From positions 1 through 20,338 of the forward strand of contig JBGAGP010000092.1 of the NCBI GenBank assembly GCA_044226685.1: a DNA stretch of 20,338 bases. Direction: 5' to 3'. Shown piece by piece: positions 8,601 to 15,594 of the stretch (position 1 is the first letter of the stretch; each line of letters begins with the position of its first letter). Source of the stretch: Dongia_A sp044226685. GTDB lineage: Bacteria; Pseudomonadota; Alphaproteobacteria; Dongiales; Dongiaceae. Both the position numbers and the translations under genes were made by a program. The notes below the pieces were generated by a model. That model had not been told where the DNA came from. It worked only from the letters and a program-made list of their open reading frames with translations, and ran no database searches.

Positions 8601-8675
8601 TGGTGCCGTAGGAGGGATTTGAACCCCCGACCACCCGCTTACGAAGCGGATGCTCTACCACTGAGCTACTACGGC
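8601..8675 (-). tRNA. tRNA-Thr (anticodon CGU)
   Basis: On the minus strand the acceptor stem GCCGTAG pairs perfectly with CTACGGC. The D-arm is AGCTCAGTGGTAGAGC. The anticodon stem TCCGC/GCGGA encloses the loop TTCGTAA with anticodon CGT, reading the Thr codon ACG. The T-arm is GGGGG-TTCAAAT-CCCTC. The discriminator A is at 8604 and a genomically encoded CCA follows at 8603-8601. It lies downstream of hemY on the same strand and converges with the histidine kinase. Confidence 0.96.
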
Positions 8676-8684
8676 GACCGGATG

Positions 8685-8746
8685 ATCCGGGACAAGCCCG
8701 GATGCGCTAGCCTGTCAGCCCGGCTTTGCGAAATGGTTAACCGGGC
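8685..8746. terminator. Hairpins between hemY and tRNA-Thr
   Basis: ATCCGGG-ACAAG-CCCGGAT (8685-8703) is a perfect 7-bp hairpin. On the minus strand its loop reads CTTGT, close to the CTTGG centre of the palindromic repeats elsewhere in the window. A second stem, GCCCGG (8718-8723) with CCGGGC (8741-8746), is nearer to the hemY stop. Either might end hemY transcription, but no U-tract follows, so terminator function is uncertain. Confidence 0.4.
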
Positions 8747-8761
8747 GAAGGCGCGCGGACA

Positions 8762-10408
8762 CTAATTCACGCGCCGGGCGGCGTCAACCGAGGCGCCGAT
8801 GGGTGCCGTTTGCCCCGGTTCCCGTGCCGGCTGGGCCGGCGCGGCCGACGCATGCGAGCCTGTCTGCGGGCCTGTGCTGCCATGGGGGATCGGACCCAAG
8901 GGCGGCGTCCCGCCGACCGGCGAGGCCGAGGCGTGACCTGCCCCCGCTCCGATGGCCTGGGGTCCAACCTGGTGGCCGCCGGTCATCGTCAACAGCCCGG
9001 TCTCGGCCGGCGCATGGTCCAGCACCAGCCCGCCTTCCAGTGACGCCTGGCGCGGGAATGACCCGGCGCGCCAGGCCAAGGAATCGATCGCATCGCAGCG
9101 CGGGCAGCAGAGCTGCCAGCCGGCGGTCTCAGATCCGCCGGCGCCTGGCGTGCCGCAGCTGTCGCAGATCCAATCGGCATCGGCGCGCGCGCGGGCGGCG
9201 GCATCCAGCCATTGCCGCTCGCCGGCACTGCCGGCGCCGTGCTCGCCCGCTTCCAGCCGTGCCATGCGGCGGCAGGTATCGGCGGTCGGATTGCTGGCGC
9301 CGCCCGGCTCCTGCTCCAGCTCCATCAGGCGCTGCAGGTGCCGGCGCGCCTCGCCCCACAATTTCGCCGTCAGCGCCGCGTCGGCGGCGATGCGGTGGCT
9401 CTCGGCGTGATCGGGATTCTGCTTCACCAGGCGCTGCACGCGCTGGGCGCGATCGAGCGGCGAATCGCCGCCGACGGCCTCGAGATAGAAGCGGCCGAGG
9501 GCGACGTGCGGCTGGTCGTCCCACACCTGCTCGATGAGGCGCGCCGCCTCGCGCGCCTTGCCCTGGCGCAGCAGCGCGCGGCCCAAGGCGAGGCGCGCCG
9601 GCACCAGGTCGCCGGCCAGCTTCACCGCCTCGCGCGCCAGGGCCTGCGCCTTGCCGGTCTCCTCGGCATTGCCCGGCTCGGAGAGGATGCGGCGCGCCTG
9701 CTCGGTCAGCAAGGCGGCGCGGCGGCGCTGCGCCTCTTTCGGGTTCATGCCGCCGGCGCGGGCCAGGTGGTTGAGACTGTCTTTGGCGAGGTCGAGCTTG
9801 CCGGACTTCACCTGCAGCCGGTGCGCGGTCTCCGCCGCCCAGGCGGCCTGCGGCGCCACCGCCATCGCCTTTTCCGCATGGGTGAGGGCCGCCGCCTCGT
9901 CGCCGCGCTTCAAGGCGCCGGTGGTCAAGCCGCGCAGGCCGAGCAAAGCGGTCTCCGGCGCGTGGGTCAGGTGGGCGAAATAGCGTTCGGCACTGGCTTC
10001 GTCGCCGGCCAGCTGTGCCGCCTGCGCCGCCAGCAGCAGGGTCAGCGGCGGCTCGCCCAGCAAATCGTGCGCGATCTTGGCCTGGCGGCGCGCCTCGCCG
10101 GCATCGCCGGCGGCGACCGCGGTGAGGCCGCGGGTCAGCGCGCGATAGCCCTTGGCCTTGCGCGAATTGCTGAGCGCCATGGAGAAGCTGCGCGGCGAGC
10201 GCAATACCAGGCCCACCAGCCACCAGACGAATTGCAGCACCAGATAGGCGACGACGATGAGGAACACCGCCGCGCCGACATGCATGTCGAGCCGGTAGCC
10301 CAGCCATTGCAGCGTGACGCCGCCGGGGTGATAGGCGAAATAGAGCGCCGCCCCGACGAGGACCGCCAGCAGCGGGAAATAGAACAGCAGGACGCGGGAC
10401 AGCTTCAC
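8762..10408 (-). CDS. hemY: HemY-like tetratricopeptide membrane protein with C-terminal zinc ribbon
   Basis: 548 residues. Two N-terminal membrane helices (about residues 6-25 and 43-68) form the HemY_N domain, with the LRSPRSF motif just after. A long helical TPR-like region follows (AALTHAEKAMAVAP, ARLALGRALLRQGKAREAARL). Near the C-terminus WICDSCG (C415, C418) and CPRCD (C435, C438) form a zinc-ribbon pair, a feature I associate with alphaproteobacterial HemY. A Pro/Gly-rich, probably disordered tail ends the protein. The start is GTG at 10408, one base after the stop of the hemD-mic60 frame, with GGGGGAA 4 nt upstream. This tight coupling indicates one operon. HemY of this type is not protoporphyrinogen oxidase; its role in haem synthesis is genetic and its mechanism is unclear. 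Confidence 0.9.
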   Translation of the reverse strand: MKLSRVLLFYFPLLAVLVGAALYFAYHPGGVTLQWLGYRLDMHVGAAVFLIVVAYLVLQFVWWLVGLVLRSPRSFSMALSNSRKAKGYRALTRGLTAVAAGDAGEARRQAKIAHDLLGEPPLTLLLAAQAAQLAGDEASAERYFAHLTHAPETALLGLRGLTTGALKRGDEAAALTHAEKAMAVAPQAAWAAETAHRLQVKSGKLDLAKDSLNHLARAGGMNPKEAQRRRAALLTEQARRILSEPGNAEETGKAQALAREAVKLAGDLVPARLALGRALLRQGKAREAARLIEQVWDDQPHVALGRFYLEAVGGDSPLDRAQRVQRLVKQNPDHAESHRIAADAALTAKLWGEARRHLQRLMELEQEPGGASNPTADTCRRMARLEAGEHGAGSAGERQWLDAAARARADADWICDSCGTPGAGGSETAGWQLCCPRCDAIDSLAWRAGSFPRQASLEGGLVLDHAPAETGLLTMTGGHQVGPQAIGAGAGHASASPVGGTPPLGPIPHGSTGPQTGSHASAAPAQPAREPGQTAPIGASVDAARRVN

Positions 10409-10409
10409 G

Positions 10410-11756
10410 TCATTCCCCCGTGCCCTGGCCCGATCCTGCATCCGGCGCCACGGCGTCGCCGGCCCCGGCGCCCGTCTGCGGCGCCAGCTCGCGGGTCGAA
10501 ATGTCGGCCAGCTGTGCCGCCGCATGCTCGACCGCGAGCCGCGCCTCGGCCTGGCTCAGCCATTCCGCCGCGGTCTCGGCGGCGAGGCCCTTGAGGCCCT
10601 GGATCTCCGTCACCGCGCCGCTGAGGTCGCTTTCCTCGAGCTTGGCCTCGGCGCGGGCGAGGCGCCACAGGCGCTTGTACCAGGCATCGTCGCTGACCTC
10701 GCTCGCCAGCTCCGCCTCGCCGGCCCGCGCGATCTCGGTGGCGGGGAAGCCGGCGGCAAGCTGCGACAGCGTCGGCACGCCGGATTCGCCGAGCGGCGCC
10801 AGCTCGTCCAGCAGCGGCTTCAGCCGTGGCCGCATCGTCTCGTCGTTCCTGGTCAGGTCCTCGATCGCGCTCAGCTCCGCGCTGAACCCCTTGTCGGAAG
10901 CCAGCGCGCTGCGCAGCTCGCCGATGGCGACGATGAGTGCTGCGGCGCGCTGCTGCTCGGCGCCGCGCGGCATGTTGGCGACCTGGTCACTGAGCGCGGA
11001 AAGCCGCGGCTCGATCTCCTGCAGCTTGGTATCGAGCGCGGACAGCGCGTCGAGCCGCTGGGTCAGGGTGGCGACCTGGTCGCGCAGCGCCTGGTTCTCG
11101 TGGCTCAGCGCATCGACGCGCGGATCCGGCGTTGCCTCGGCGGGCGCCGGTGCTGCTGTCGTGCCCTGACCGGCGGCAAGCTCGTCCAGCCGCTTGCCGG
11201 TCTCCTCCAGCGCCGTCTGCAGCGTGTTGATGCGGGTCTCCAGCGGCGTCAGGTCGACGCTGGGCGCCACCGCCAGCGTGCCGGAGCCCATCGCTTCCGC
11301 GGGCGCGGCGGTCTTCAGCGCCTCGATCTCGCTCTCGATCGCCGCCAGCTCCTGCTTGGCGCTGTCGACATCGGCGGCGACGGGCGCGACCGCCGCCTGG
11401 ATCGCCTGGGTCAGCGTGGCCTCGTCGACCGCCGCCTGCACCTTCTCCGACAGCGCCTGCACATCGCCCTGAAGCGCTGTCAGCCGGTCGTCGGTGACGG
11501 GTGCCGAAGCCTGGCGCAGGCCGAGCAGATCGTTGACGCGGGCCTGCCAGAACGGCGCGCTGATCACCACCACGGCGGAGGCGACGGCGCTGATGATCAG
11601 GTAATAGAGCACCGACCCGGCACGGCCGCGGCGCGGCGCGGCGGGCGGCTGGGACATGGCGGCTTTGGCCGCGACGCTCTCCGCCTGCGCGGCGGATGCC
11701 GGATCCGCGCCTTGTTGGGCGGCGCTGTCGGCCTCGCGTGTCTCGGTGTCGGCCAT
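10410..11756 (-). CDS. mic60: Mic60/mitofilin-like inner-membrane protein (internal start of the HemD-Mic60 frame)
   Basis: 448 residues from the internal ATG at 11756. It has an Ala/Gln-rich cytoplasmic N-terminus and one membrane helix at about residues 47-70 (GSVLYYLIISAVASAVVVIS). Periplasmic heptad-rich coiled coils follow (about residues 80-150, 165-190 and 205-260). The C-terminal mitofilin-type helical region includes WYKRLWRLARAEAKLEESDL and GAVTEIQGLKGLAAETAAEW. Mic60 shapes intracytoplasmic membranes in alphaproteobacteria and cristae in mitochondria, and it binds the outer membrane complex. Its gene lying between hemD and hemY is the typical alphaproteobacterial order. An AAAGGAG sequence 5 nt upstream strongly supports independent initiation here. 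Free Mic60, the HemD fusion, or both may be the real product. Confidence 0.82.
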   Translation of the reverse strand: MADTETREADSAAQQGADPASAAQAESVAAKAAMSQPPAAPRRGRAGSVLYYLIISAVASAVVVISAPFWQARVNDLLGLRQASAPVTDDRLTALQGDVQALSEKVQAAVDEATLTQAIQAAVAPVAADVDSAKQELAAIESEIEALKTAAPAEAMGSGTLAVAPSVDLTPLETRINTLQTALEETGKRLDELAAGQGTTAAPAPAEATPDPRVDALSHENQALRDQVATLTQRLDALSALDTKLQEIEPRLSALSDQVANMPRGAEQQRAAALIVAIGELRSALASDKGFSAELSAIEDLTRNDETMRPRLKPLLDELAPLGESGVPTLSQLAAGFPATEIARAGEAELASEVSDDAWYKRLWRLARAEAKLEESDLSGAVTEIQGLKGLAAETAAEWLSQAEARLAVEHAAAQLADISTRELAPQTGAGAGDAVAPDAGSGQGTGE

Positions 11757-12488
11757 TGCCGCTCCTTTCCGGGCAACCTTCCCTGCGGCAGCATCCACCA
11801 GCGCCAGCATGGAAGGCAAGTCCGGGCGGTCGGCGATCTCCACCCCCGACCAGCCCAATGTGTCGATTTCGCGCGCCACCGCGGCGCTCAGGCACAAGGC
11901 CTGGATGGTGCTGAGGGCCGGCGCGCCGGCCTCGCGCCACAATTCGGCGAAGGTGCGCGCGGTGCGCGGCGAGAACAACAGGATCGCATCGACCCCGCCC
12001 AGCGTCAGATTGGCGCGGGTCTCCGGCGACAGCGCGGTGGCGATCTTGGCGTCGTAGAGCTGCGCGCGGCGCACACGATAGCCGAGGCCTTCCAGCCGCG
12101 CCTTGAGATCGCCGGCGGTCACCGTGCCGGCGGCGTGGAACAGGAAGCCGTCCTCGGGCTTCAACCGGTCGACCACCAGGGCGGCGAGCGCCTCGACATC
12201 GCCGCGGGCGCTTTCCACCTGGGTGAAACCCGCGCGCCGCGCCGCCTCGGCCGAACCGTCGCCGACCGCCAGCACCTTCAGATCGCGCCGCGCGTTGAGG
12301 CCGGCGAAGGCGCGCACGCCGTTGGCGCTGGTGAACAGCAGCGCCTGCACGTCGTCGAGGTCGATCTCCGCGTCGTCGAGGGGCGTCACCTCCAGCAGCG
12401 GCTCGATCAGCACATCGACCTTGCGCTCGGCCAGGGCGTCGGCCAGCGGCTTGGCGTCTTCGATTGGGCGGGTGATCAATACGCGCAT
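10410..12488 (-). CDS. hemD: Uroporphyrinogen-III synthase in frame with Mic60/mitofilin (HemD-Mic60 reading frame)
   Basis: One uninterrupted 692-codon frame. Residues 1 to about 235 are HemD (start MRVLITRPIEDAKPLADAL; LLFTSANGVRAFAG; DGFLFHAAGTVTAGDL; DAILLFSPRTARTFAEL). HemD closes and isomerises hydroxymethylbilane to uroporphyrinogen III in the cytoplasm. Where HemD normally ends (LVDAAAGKVARKG) there is no stop, and the frame continues into Mic60 at M245. All three minus-strand frames are open across the junction, so a simple one-base indel error would not restore a natural HemD end. A fusion would put HemD on the cytoplasmic side of a membrane anchor at about residues 291-314. Mic60 has its own start and ribosome-binding site, so both a fusion and free Mic60 could be made. 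Upstream TATAAT lies 9 nt before the ATG at 12488. The alternative is a base substitution or sequencing error in the hemD stop codon. Confidence 0.85.
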   Translation of the reverse strand: MRVLITRPIEDAKPLADALAERKVDVLIEPLLEVTPLDDAEIDLDDVQALLFTSANGVRAFAGLNARRDLKVLAVGDGSAEAARRAGFTQVESARGDVEALAALVVDRLKPEDGFLFHAAGTVTAGDLKARLEGLGYRVRRAQLYDAKIATALSPETRANLTLGGVDAILLFSPRTARTFAELWREAGAPALSTIQALCLSAAVAREIDTLGWSGVEIADRPDLPSMLALVDAAAGKVARKGAAMADTETREADSAAQQGADPASAAQAESVAAKAAMSQPPAAPRRGRAGSVLYYLIISAVASAVVVISAPFWQARVNDLLGLRQASAPVTDDRLTALQGDVQALSEKVQAAVDEATLTQAIQAAVAPVAADVDSAKQELAAIESEIEALKTAAPAEAMGSGTLAVAPSVDLTPLETRINTLQTALEETGKRLDELAAGQGTTAAPAPAEATPDPRVDALSHENQALRDQVATLTQRLDALSALDTKLQEIEPRLSALSDQVANMPRGAEQQRAAALIVAIGELRSALASDKGFSAELSAIEDLTRNDETMRPRLKPLLDELAPLGESGVPTLSQLAAGFPATEIARAGEAELASEVSDDAWYKRLWRLARAEAKLEESDLSGAVTEIQGLKGLAAETAAEWLSQAEARLAVEHAAAQLADISTRELAPQTGAGAGDAVAPDAGSGQGTGE
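11762..11768 (-). promoter_or_regulatory. Strong internal ribosome-binding site for Mic60
   Basis: On the minus strand AAAGGAG is followed by 5 nt (CGGCA) and the ATG at 11756. It lies inside the open hemD frame, so it argues that Mic60 is translated on its own whether or not a HemD-Mic60 fusion is also made. Confidence 0.75.
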
Positions 12489-12497
12489 GCTGGGTCC

Positions 12498-12503
12498 ATT
12501 ATA
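12498..12503 (-). promoter_or_regulatory. Candidate -10 box (TATAAT) in front of hemD
   Basis: A perfect TATAAT on the minus strand in the 45-bp hemC-hemD gap, 9 nt before the hemD ATG. No good -35 hexamer is found at 16-18 bp. If used, transcription would begin 2-4 nt before the start codon, giving an almost leaderless mRNA. This would fit the lack of a clear Shine-Dalgarno before hemD. Confidence 0.4.
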
Positions 12504-12533
12504 TAGGCGGATATTGACTGGAGGCGGCGAAAA

Positions 12534-13484
12534 TCAGCGCAGGAAATCCGGTCCCGCCTGGTCTTTCAGCCGCCGGCCGATCTCGGCGCCGAGCCGTCCG
12601 GCCCCGGCCACCGGCGCAGTTCCTTCGTGGCGGTGCACGACGCTGCCGTCGGGCAGGGCCAGCAGCGCGCGCAGATGCAGATTGCCGCCGGCGATCTCCG
12701 CATAGGCGGCGATCGGCGTGCGGCAGGACCCTTCGAGCACTTCGAGGCAGGCGCGCTCGGCGGCCACGCGCGCGGCGGTCGGCGCGTGGTTGAGCGGGGC
12801 CAGCAGCGCCGCCACCCGCGCATCGCCCTGGCGCGTCTCGATGCCGATGGCGCCTTGTGCCACGGCGGGCAGGATCTCCTCGATCGACAGGATGGCGGTG
12901 GCCGCCGCCTGTTTGCCGAGGCGTTTCAACCCCGCCAGCGCCAGAAGGGTCGCCACCGCGTCGCCGCGTTGCACCTTGGCGATGCGGGTCTCGACATTGC
13001 CGCGCAAGGGCACGATGGCAAGGTCCGGCCGCTGCGCCTTGATCTGCGCCGCGCGGCGCAGCGAGGCGCTGCCGACCACGGCGCCCTTGGGCAGAGTGGC
13101 GATGGAGCTTCCCGAACTGGAGATCAGCACGTCGCGCGCATCCTCGCGCTCCAGCAGGCAGGAGATCTCCAGCCCGTCGGGCAGTTGCGTCGGCACGTCC
13201 TTCATCGAATGCACGGCAAGGTCGATGGCGCCGTCCAGCAGCGCGTCTTCGATCTCCTTGGTGAACAGGCCCTTGCCGCCGATCTCGGACAGCGGCCGGT
13301 CCTGCACCTTGTCACCGGTGGTCCTGATGACGCAGATCTCGATGGCGCCGGTGGCGGCCAGATCGGGATGGGCGGCGATCAGCCGGTCCCGAGTCTCGTG
13401 CGCCTGGGCCAGCGCCAAGGGCGAGCCGCGCGTGCCGATGCGCAGCAGCGCGCGAGTGTTGCCATCTGTGCCGGGTGCCGCCAT
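12534..13484 (-). CDS. hemC: Hydroxymethylbilane synthase (porphobilinogen deaminase)
   Basis: 316 residues of normal family length. HemC condenses four porphobilinogen molecules into hydroxymethylbilane, the substrate of HemD encoded next. Motifs: RIGTRGSPLALAQA near the N-terminus; GDKVQDRPLSEIGGKGLFTKE; the substrate-binding DLAVHSMKDVPT with its conserved aspartate; GSASLRRAAQ and RGNVETR. EGSCRTPIAAYA carries C254, which holds the dipyrromethane cofactor. All these key regions are intact. It is transcribed away from tsaD and leads the hemC-hemD/mic60-hemY operon, with a 45-bp gap to hemD. The 74-bp hemC-tsaD gap must contain both promoters, but I see no clear consensus boxes. Confidence 0.96.
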   Translation of the reverse strand: MAAPGTDGNTRALLRIGTRGSPLALAQAHETRDRLIAAHPDLAATGAIEICVIRTTGDKVQDRPLSEIGGKGLFTKEIEDALLDGAIDLAVHSMKDVPTQLPDGLEISCLLEREDARDVLISSSGSSIATLPKGAVVGSASLRRAAQIKAQRPDLAIVPLRGNVETRIAKVQRGDAVATLLALAGLKRLGKQAAATAILSIEEILPAVAQGAIGIETRQGDARVAALLAPLNHAPTAARVAAERACLEVLEGSCRTPIAAYAEIAGGNLHLRALLALPDGSVVHRHEGTAPVAGAGRLGAEIGRRLKDQAGPDFLR

Positions 13485-13558
13485 AAGATGCCCTGCATAG
13501 CGGCCGAAAACCGCAAATGCAACCGCGGCAAAAGTGACCGAAGGATGATCCCGCCCCG

Positions 13559-14647
13559 ATGATCGTTTTGGGCATCGAATCGAGCTGCGACGAGACCGCC
13601 GCCGCCCTGGTGACGGATGCGCCTGCCAGTGATCGTCCAGGTGACCGCCGCCTCGGCGACCGCATCCTGGCCGATCTGGTGGCGGCCCAGCTGGAGGATC
13701 ACCGGCCCTATGGCGGCGTGGTGCCGGAAGTGGCGGCGCGCGCTCATCTCGACCGGCTGGACAAGCTGGTCGGCCAGGCGATGCGCCAGGCCGGCATCGG
13801 CTTCGACCAGATCGACGCGGTGGCGGCGACCGGCGGGCCGGGCTTGATCGGCGGCGTCATCGTCGGCGTGATGACCGGCAAGGCCATCGCGCTGGTCCAC
13901 GGCAAGCCGTTCCTGGCGGTCAACCACCTGGAAGGCCATGCCCTGACCGCGCGCCTGACCGACGACGCGGAATTCCCCTATCTGCTGCTGCTGGTTTCCG
14001 GCGGCCATTGCCAGCTGCTCGTCGTCGAGGGCGTCGGCAAGTATCGCCGCCTCGGCTCCACCATCGACGACGCGGTGGGCGAGGCCTTCGACAAGGCGGC
14101 GAAGCTGCTCGGCCTCGGCTATCCCGGCGGCCCGATGATCGAGCGGGCCGCGCGCGAGGCGAAGAACCCGGTGCCGGACCTGCCGCGGCCGATGAAGGGC
14201 AGGGCGGAGCTCAACTTCTCCTTCTCCGGCCTGAAGACGGCCTTGCGCAACAAGGCGGCGCAAATGGCACCGCTGGACGACGCCAAGCGCGCCGACCTCG
14301 CCGCCGGCTTCCAGCAGGCGGTGGTGGAAAGCCTGATCGACCGTACCCGGCGCGCCATCGTCGCGGCGCGGGAAACGCACCCGGCCTTGAGCGCGCTGGT
14401 GGTGGCGGGCGGGGTCGCCGCCAACACCGCCTTGCGCGCGGAGCTCGAAATCTGCGCCGCCAAGGCGGGTCTGCGCTTCATCGCCCCGCCGCAGCGCCTG
14501 TGCACCGACAACGCCGCGATGATCGCCTGGGCCGGGTTGGAGCGCTTCCGGCTCGGCCAGCGCGACGCCCTCGACTTCGCGCCGCGCCCGCGCTGGCCGC
14601 TCGATGAAACCGCGCCCAGGCTGATCGGCGCCGGCGTGAAGGCGTAG
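13559..14647 (+). CDS. tsaD: tRNA N6-adenosine threonylcarbamoyltransferase
   Basis: 362 residues, full length. TsaD transfers the threonylcarbamoyl group to A37 of ANN-reading tRNAs, working with TsaB, TsaE and the TsaC product in the cytoplasm. Signatures: the N-terminal ASKHA fold start VLGIESSCDETAAA; PYGGVVPEVAARAHL; the metal-binding HLEGH (H123, H127); LLVSGGHCQL; the nucleotide-binding LGYPGGPMIERAA; FSFSGLKTAL; and the C-terminal PPQRLCTDNAAMIAWAG. A short insertion (about residues 22-34, APASDRPGDRRLG) lengthens the first loop. Divergent from hemC, a common alphaproteobacterial arrangement. There is no strong ribosome-binding site before 13559. A palindromic repeat follows instead of the glycerol-3-phosphate dehydrogenase gene (gpsA) often found next in related genomes. 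Confidence 0.96.
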   Translation: MIVLGIESSCDETAAALVTDAPASDRPGDRRLGDRILADLVAAQLEDHRPYGGVVPEVAARAHLDRLDKLVGQAMRQAGIGFDQIDAVAATGGPGLIGGVIVGVMTGKAIALVHGKPFLAVNHLEGHALTARLTDDAEFPYLLLLVSGGHCQLLVVEGVGKYRRLGSTIDDAVGEAFDKAAKLLGLGYPGGPMIERAAREAKNPVPDLPRPMKGRAELNFSFSGLKTALRNKAAQMAPLDDAKRADLAAGFQQAVVESLIDRTRRAIVAARETHPALSALVVAGGVAANTALRAELEICAAKAGLRFIAPPQRLCTDNAAMIAWAGLERFRLGQRDALDFAPRPRWPLDETAPRLIGAGVKA

Positions 14648-14664
14648 AGGTTCGGCCCCTCCGC

Positions 14665-14766
14665 CGTCATGCCAGGGCTTGGCCCTGGCATCCACGAGTT
14701 CGGATGGGCAGGAACGTGGGCGGTGCACAAAACTCGTGGATGGCATGACCAAGTCATGCCATGACG
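14665..14766. repeat. Palindromic intergenic repeat, copy 2 (nested hairpins)
   Basis: Arms 14665-14700 and 14731-14766 (36 nt each) are inverted copies with six mismatches around a 30-nt centre. The left arm folds as ATGCCAGGG-CTTGG-CCCTGGCAT and the right as ATGGCATGA-CCAAG-TCATGCCAT. All six differences form three compensated base pairs inside these mini-hairpins. It shares outer ends and CTTGG centre with copy 1 at 1860-1965. It lies between tsaD and the YciI-like gene, in a 163-bp gap. Confidence 0.85.
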
Positions 14767-14810
14767 AGCCAGAGGGTTTCGCTACCGAGCGTCACAAGAG
14801 AGGAATAGCA

Positions 14811-15092
14811 ATGCTCTTCGCGATCTATTGCCGAGACAAGAAGGACCACCAACAGGTCCGCCTCGACAACCGCCCGGCCCATGTCGAATACCTGAAGCAA
14901 TTCGCCGGCCAGCATGTCTGCACCGGCCCGCTGCTGACAGATGACGGCCAGGGCATGATCGGCTCGCTGCTGGTGCTGGATTTCGCCGACCGCGCCGCGG
15001 CCGAGGATTTCGCCCGGAACGATCCCTACGCCAAGGCCGGATTGTTCGACAGCGTCGCCATCACGCCGTTCCGCAAGGTCTTCCCGCAATGA
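14811..15092 (+). CDS. YciI family protein
   Basis: 93 residues with the small ferredoxin-like YCII fold: MLFAIYCRDKKDHQ at the N-terminus, then RPAHVEYLKQF, the glycine-containing strand GPLLTDDGQGMIGSLLVLDF, and the C-terminal AEDFARNDPYAKAGLFDSV with a conserved DPY. The family usually has a His-Asp pair in this region thought to be catalytic, but no reaction is established for most members. The ATG at 14811 is chosen because AGAGAGGAA lies at a good distance upstream. A longer in-frame start at 14679 would run through the palindromic repeat. Its stop overlaps the next start as ATGA (15089-15092), so it is coupled to the EVE-domain gene. Confidence 0.9.
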   Translation: MLFAIYCRDKKDHQQVRLDNRPAHVEYLKQFAGQHVCTGPLLTDDGQGMIGSLLVLDFADRAAAEDFARNDPYAKAGLFDSVAITPFRKVFPQ

Positions 15093-15502
15093 AATACTGG
15101 CTGATGAAGTCGGAGCCTTCGGTCTATGGCTGGGACCAGCTGGTGAAGGACAAGCGCACCAGCTGGAGCGGTGTGCGCAACCACCAGGCCAGCAACAACA
15201 TGAAGGCGATGCAGCTCGGCGACCGCGCCTTCTTCTATCACTCGAACGAGGGCCTGGCGGTGGTCGGCATCATGGAGATCGCCAAGCTGTACTACCCCGA
15301 CCCCAGCGACGCGGCCGGCAAGTTCGGCATGGTCGACGTGAAGCCAGTGCTGGCGATGAAGCAGCCGGTGACCATGGCCGAGATCAAGCAGACCGCGAAG
15401 CTGAAGGACATGGTCCTGGTGAAGAACTCCCGCCTCTCGGTCCAGCCGGTGACGGCGGAGGAATGGAAGCTGGTCTGCCAGATGGGCGGGGTGAAGGGCT
15501 GA
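15089..15502 (+). CDS. EVE domain-containing protein (THYN1-like)
   Basis: 137 residues spanning one EVE domain, a PUA-like fold. Signatures: MKYWLMKSEPSVYGWDQL, the SWSGVRNHQASNNMKAM motif with conserved W and RN, then GDRAFFYHSNEGLAVVGI and FGMVDVKPV. EVE domains are thought to read modified bases in DNA or RNA; THYN1 is the eukaryotic relative. It overlaps the YciI-like gene by 4 nt, so the two are probably co-translated. Adjacent YciI and EVE genes downstream of tsaD recur in alphaproteobacteria as I recall. The ligand here is unknown. Confidence 0.94.
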   Translation: MKYWLMKSEPSVYGWDQLVKDKRTSWSGVRNHQASNNMKAMQLGDRAFFYHSNEGLAVVGIMEIAKLYYPDPSDAAGKFGMVDVKPVLAMKQPVTMAEIKQTAKLKDMVLVKNSRLSVQPVTAEEWKLVCQMGGVKG

Positions 15503-15594
15503 TCGCCCCCACCTTGCCGTATTCCCGCCCTGCTGCCGCCGTTTCGGGCTGAGACGCTCCCACCCTGTCGCTCTCTCACCGACAGGGGAACTCC

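Noticed and set aside
10524..12506. Long plus-strand open frame (660 codons) opposite hemD/mic60.
   Set aside because: Its translation is Arg/Gln/Gly-rich with no family features; it mirrors the codon bias of the real minus-strand genes.
14679..14810. N-terminal extension of the YciI-like protein by 44 residues.
   Set aside because: It would run through the palindromic repeat, and the ATG at 14811 has a good ribosome-binding site and begins the YCII fold.
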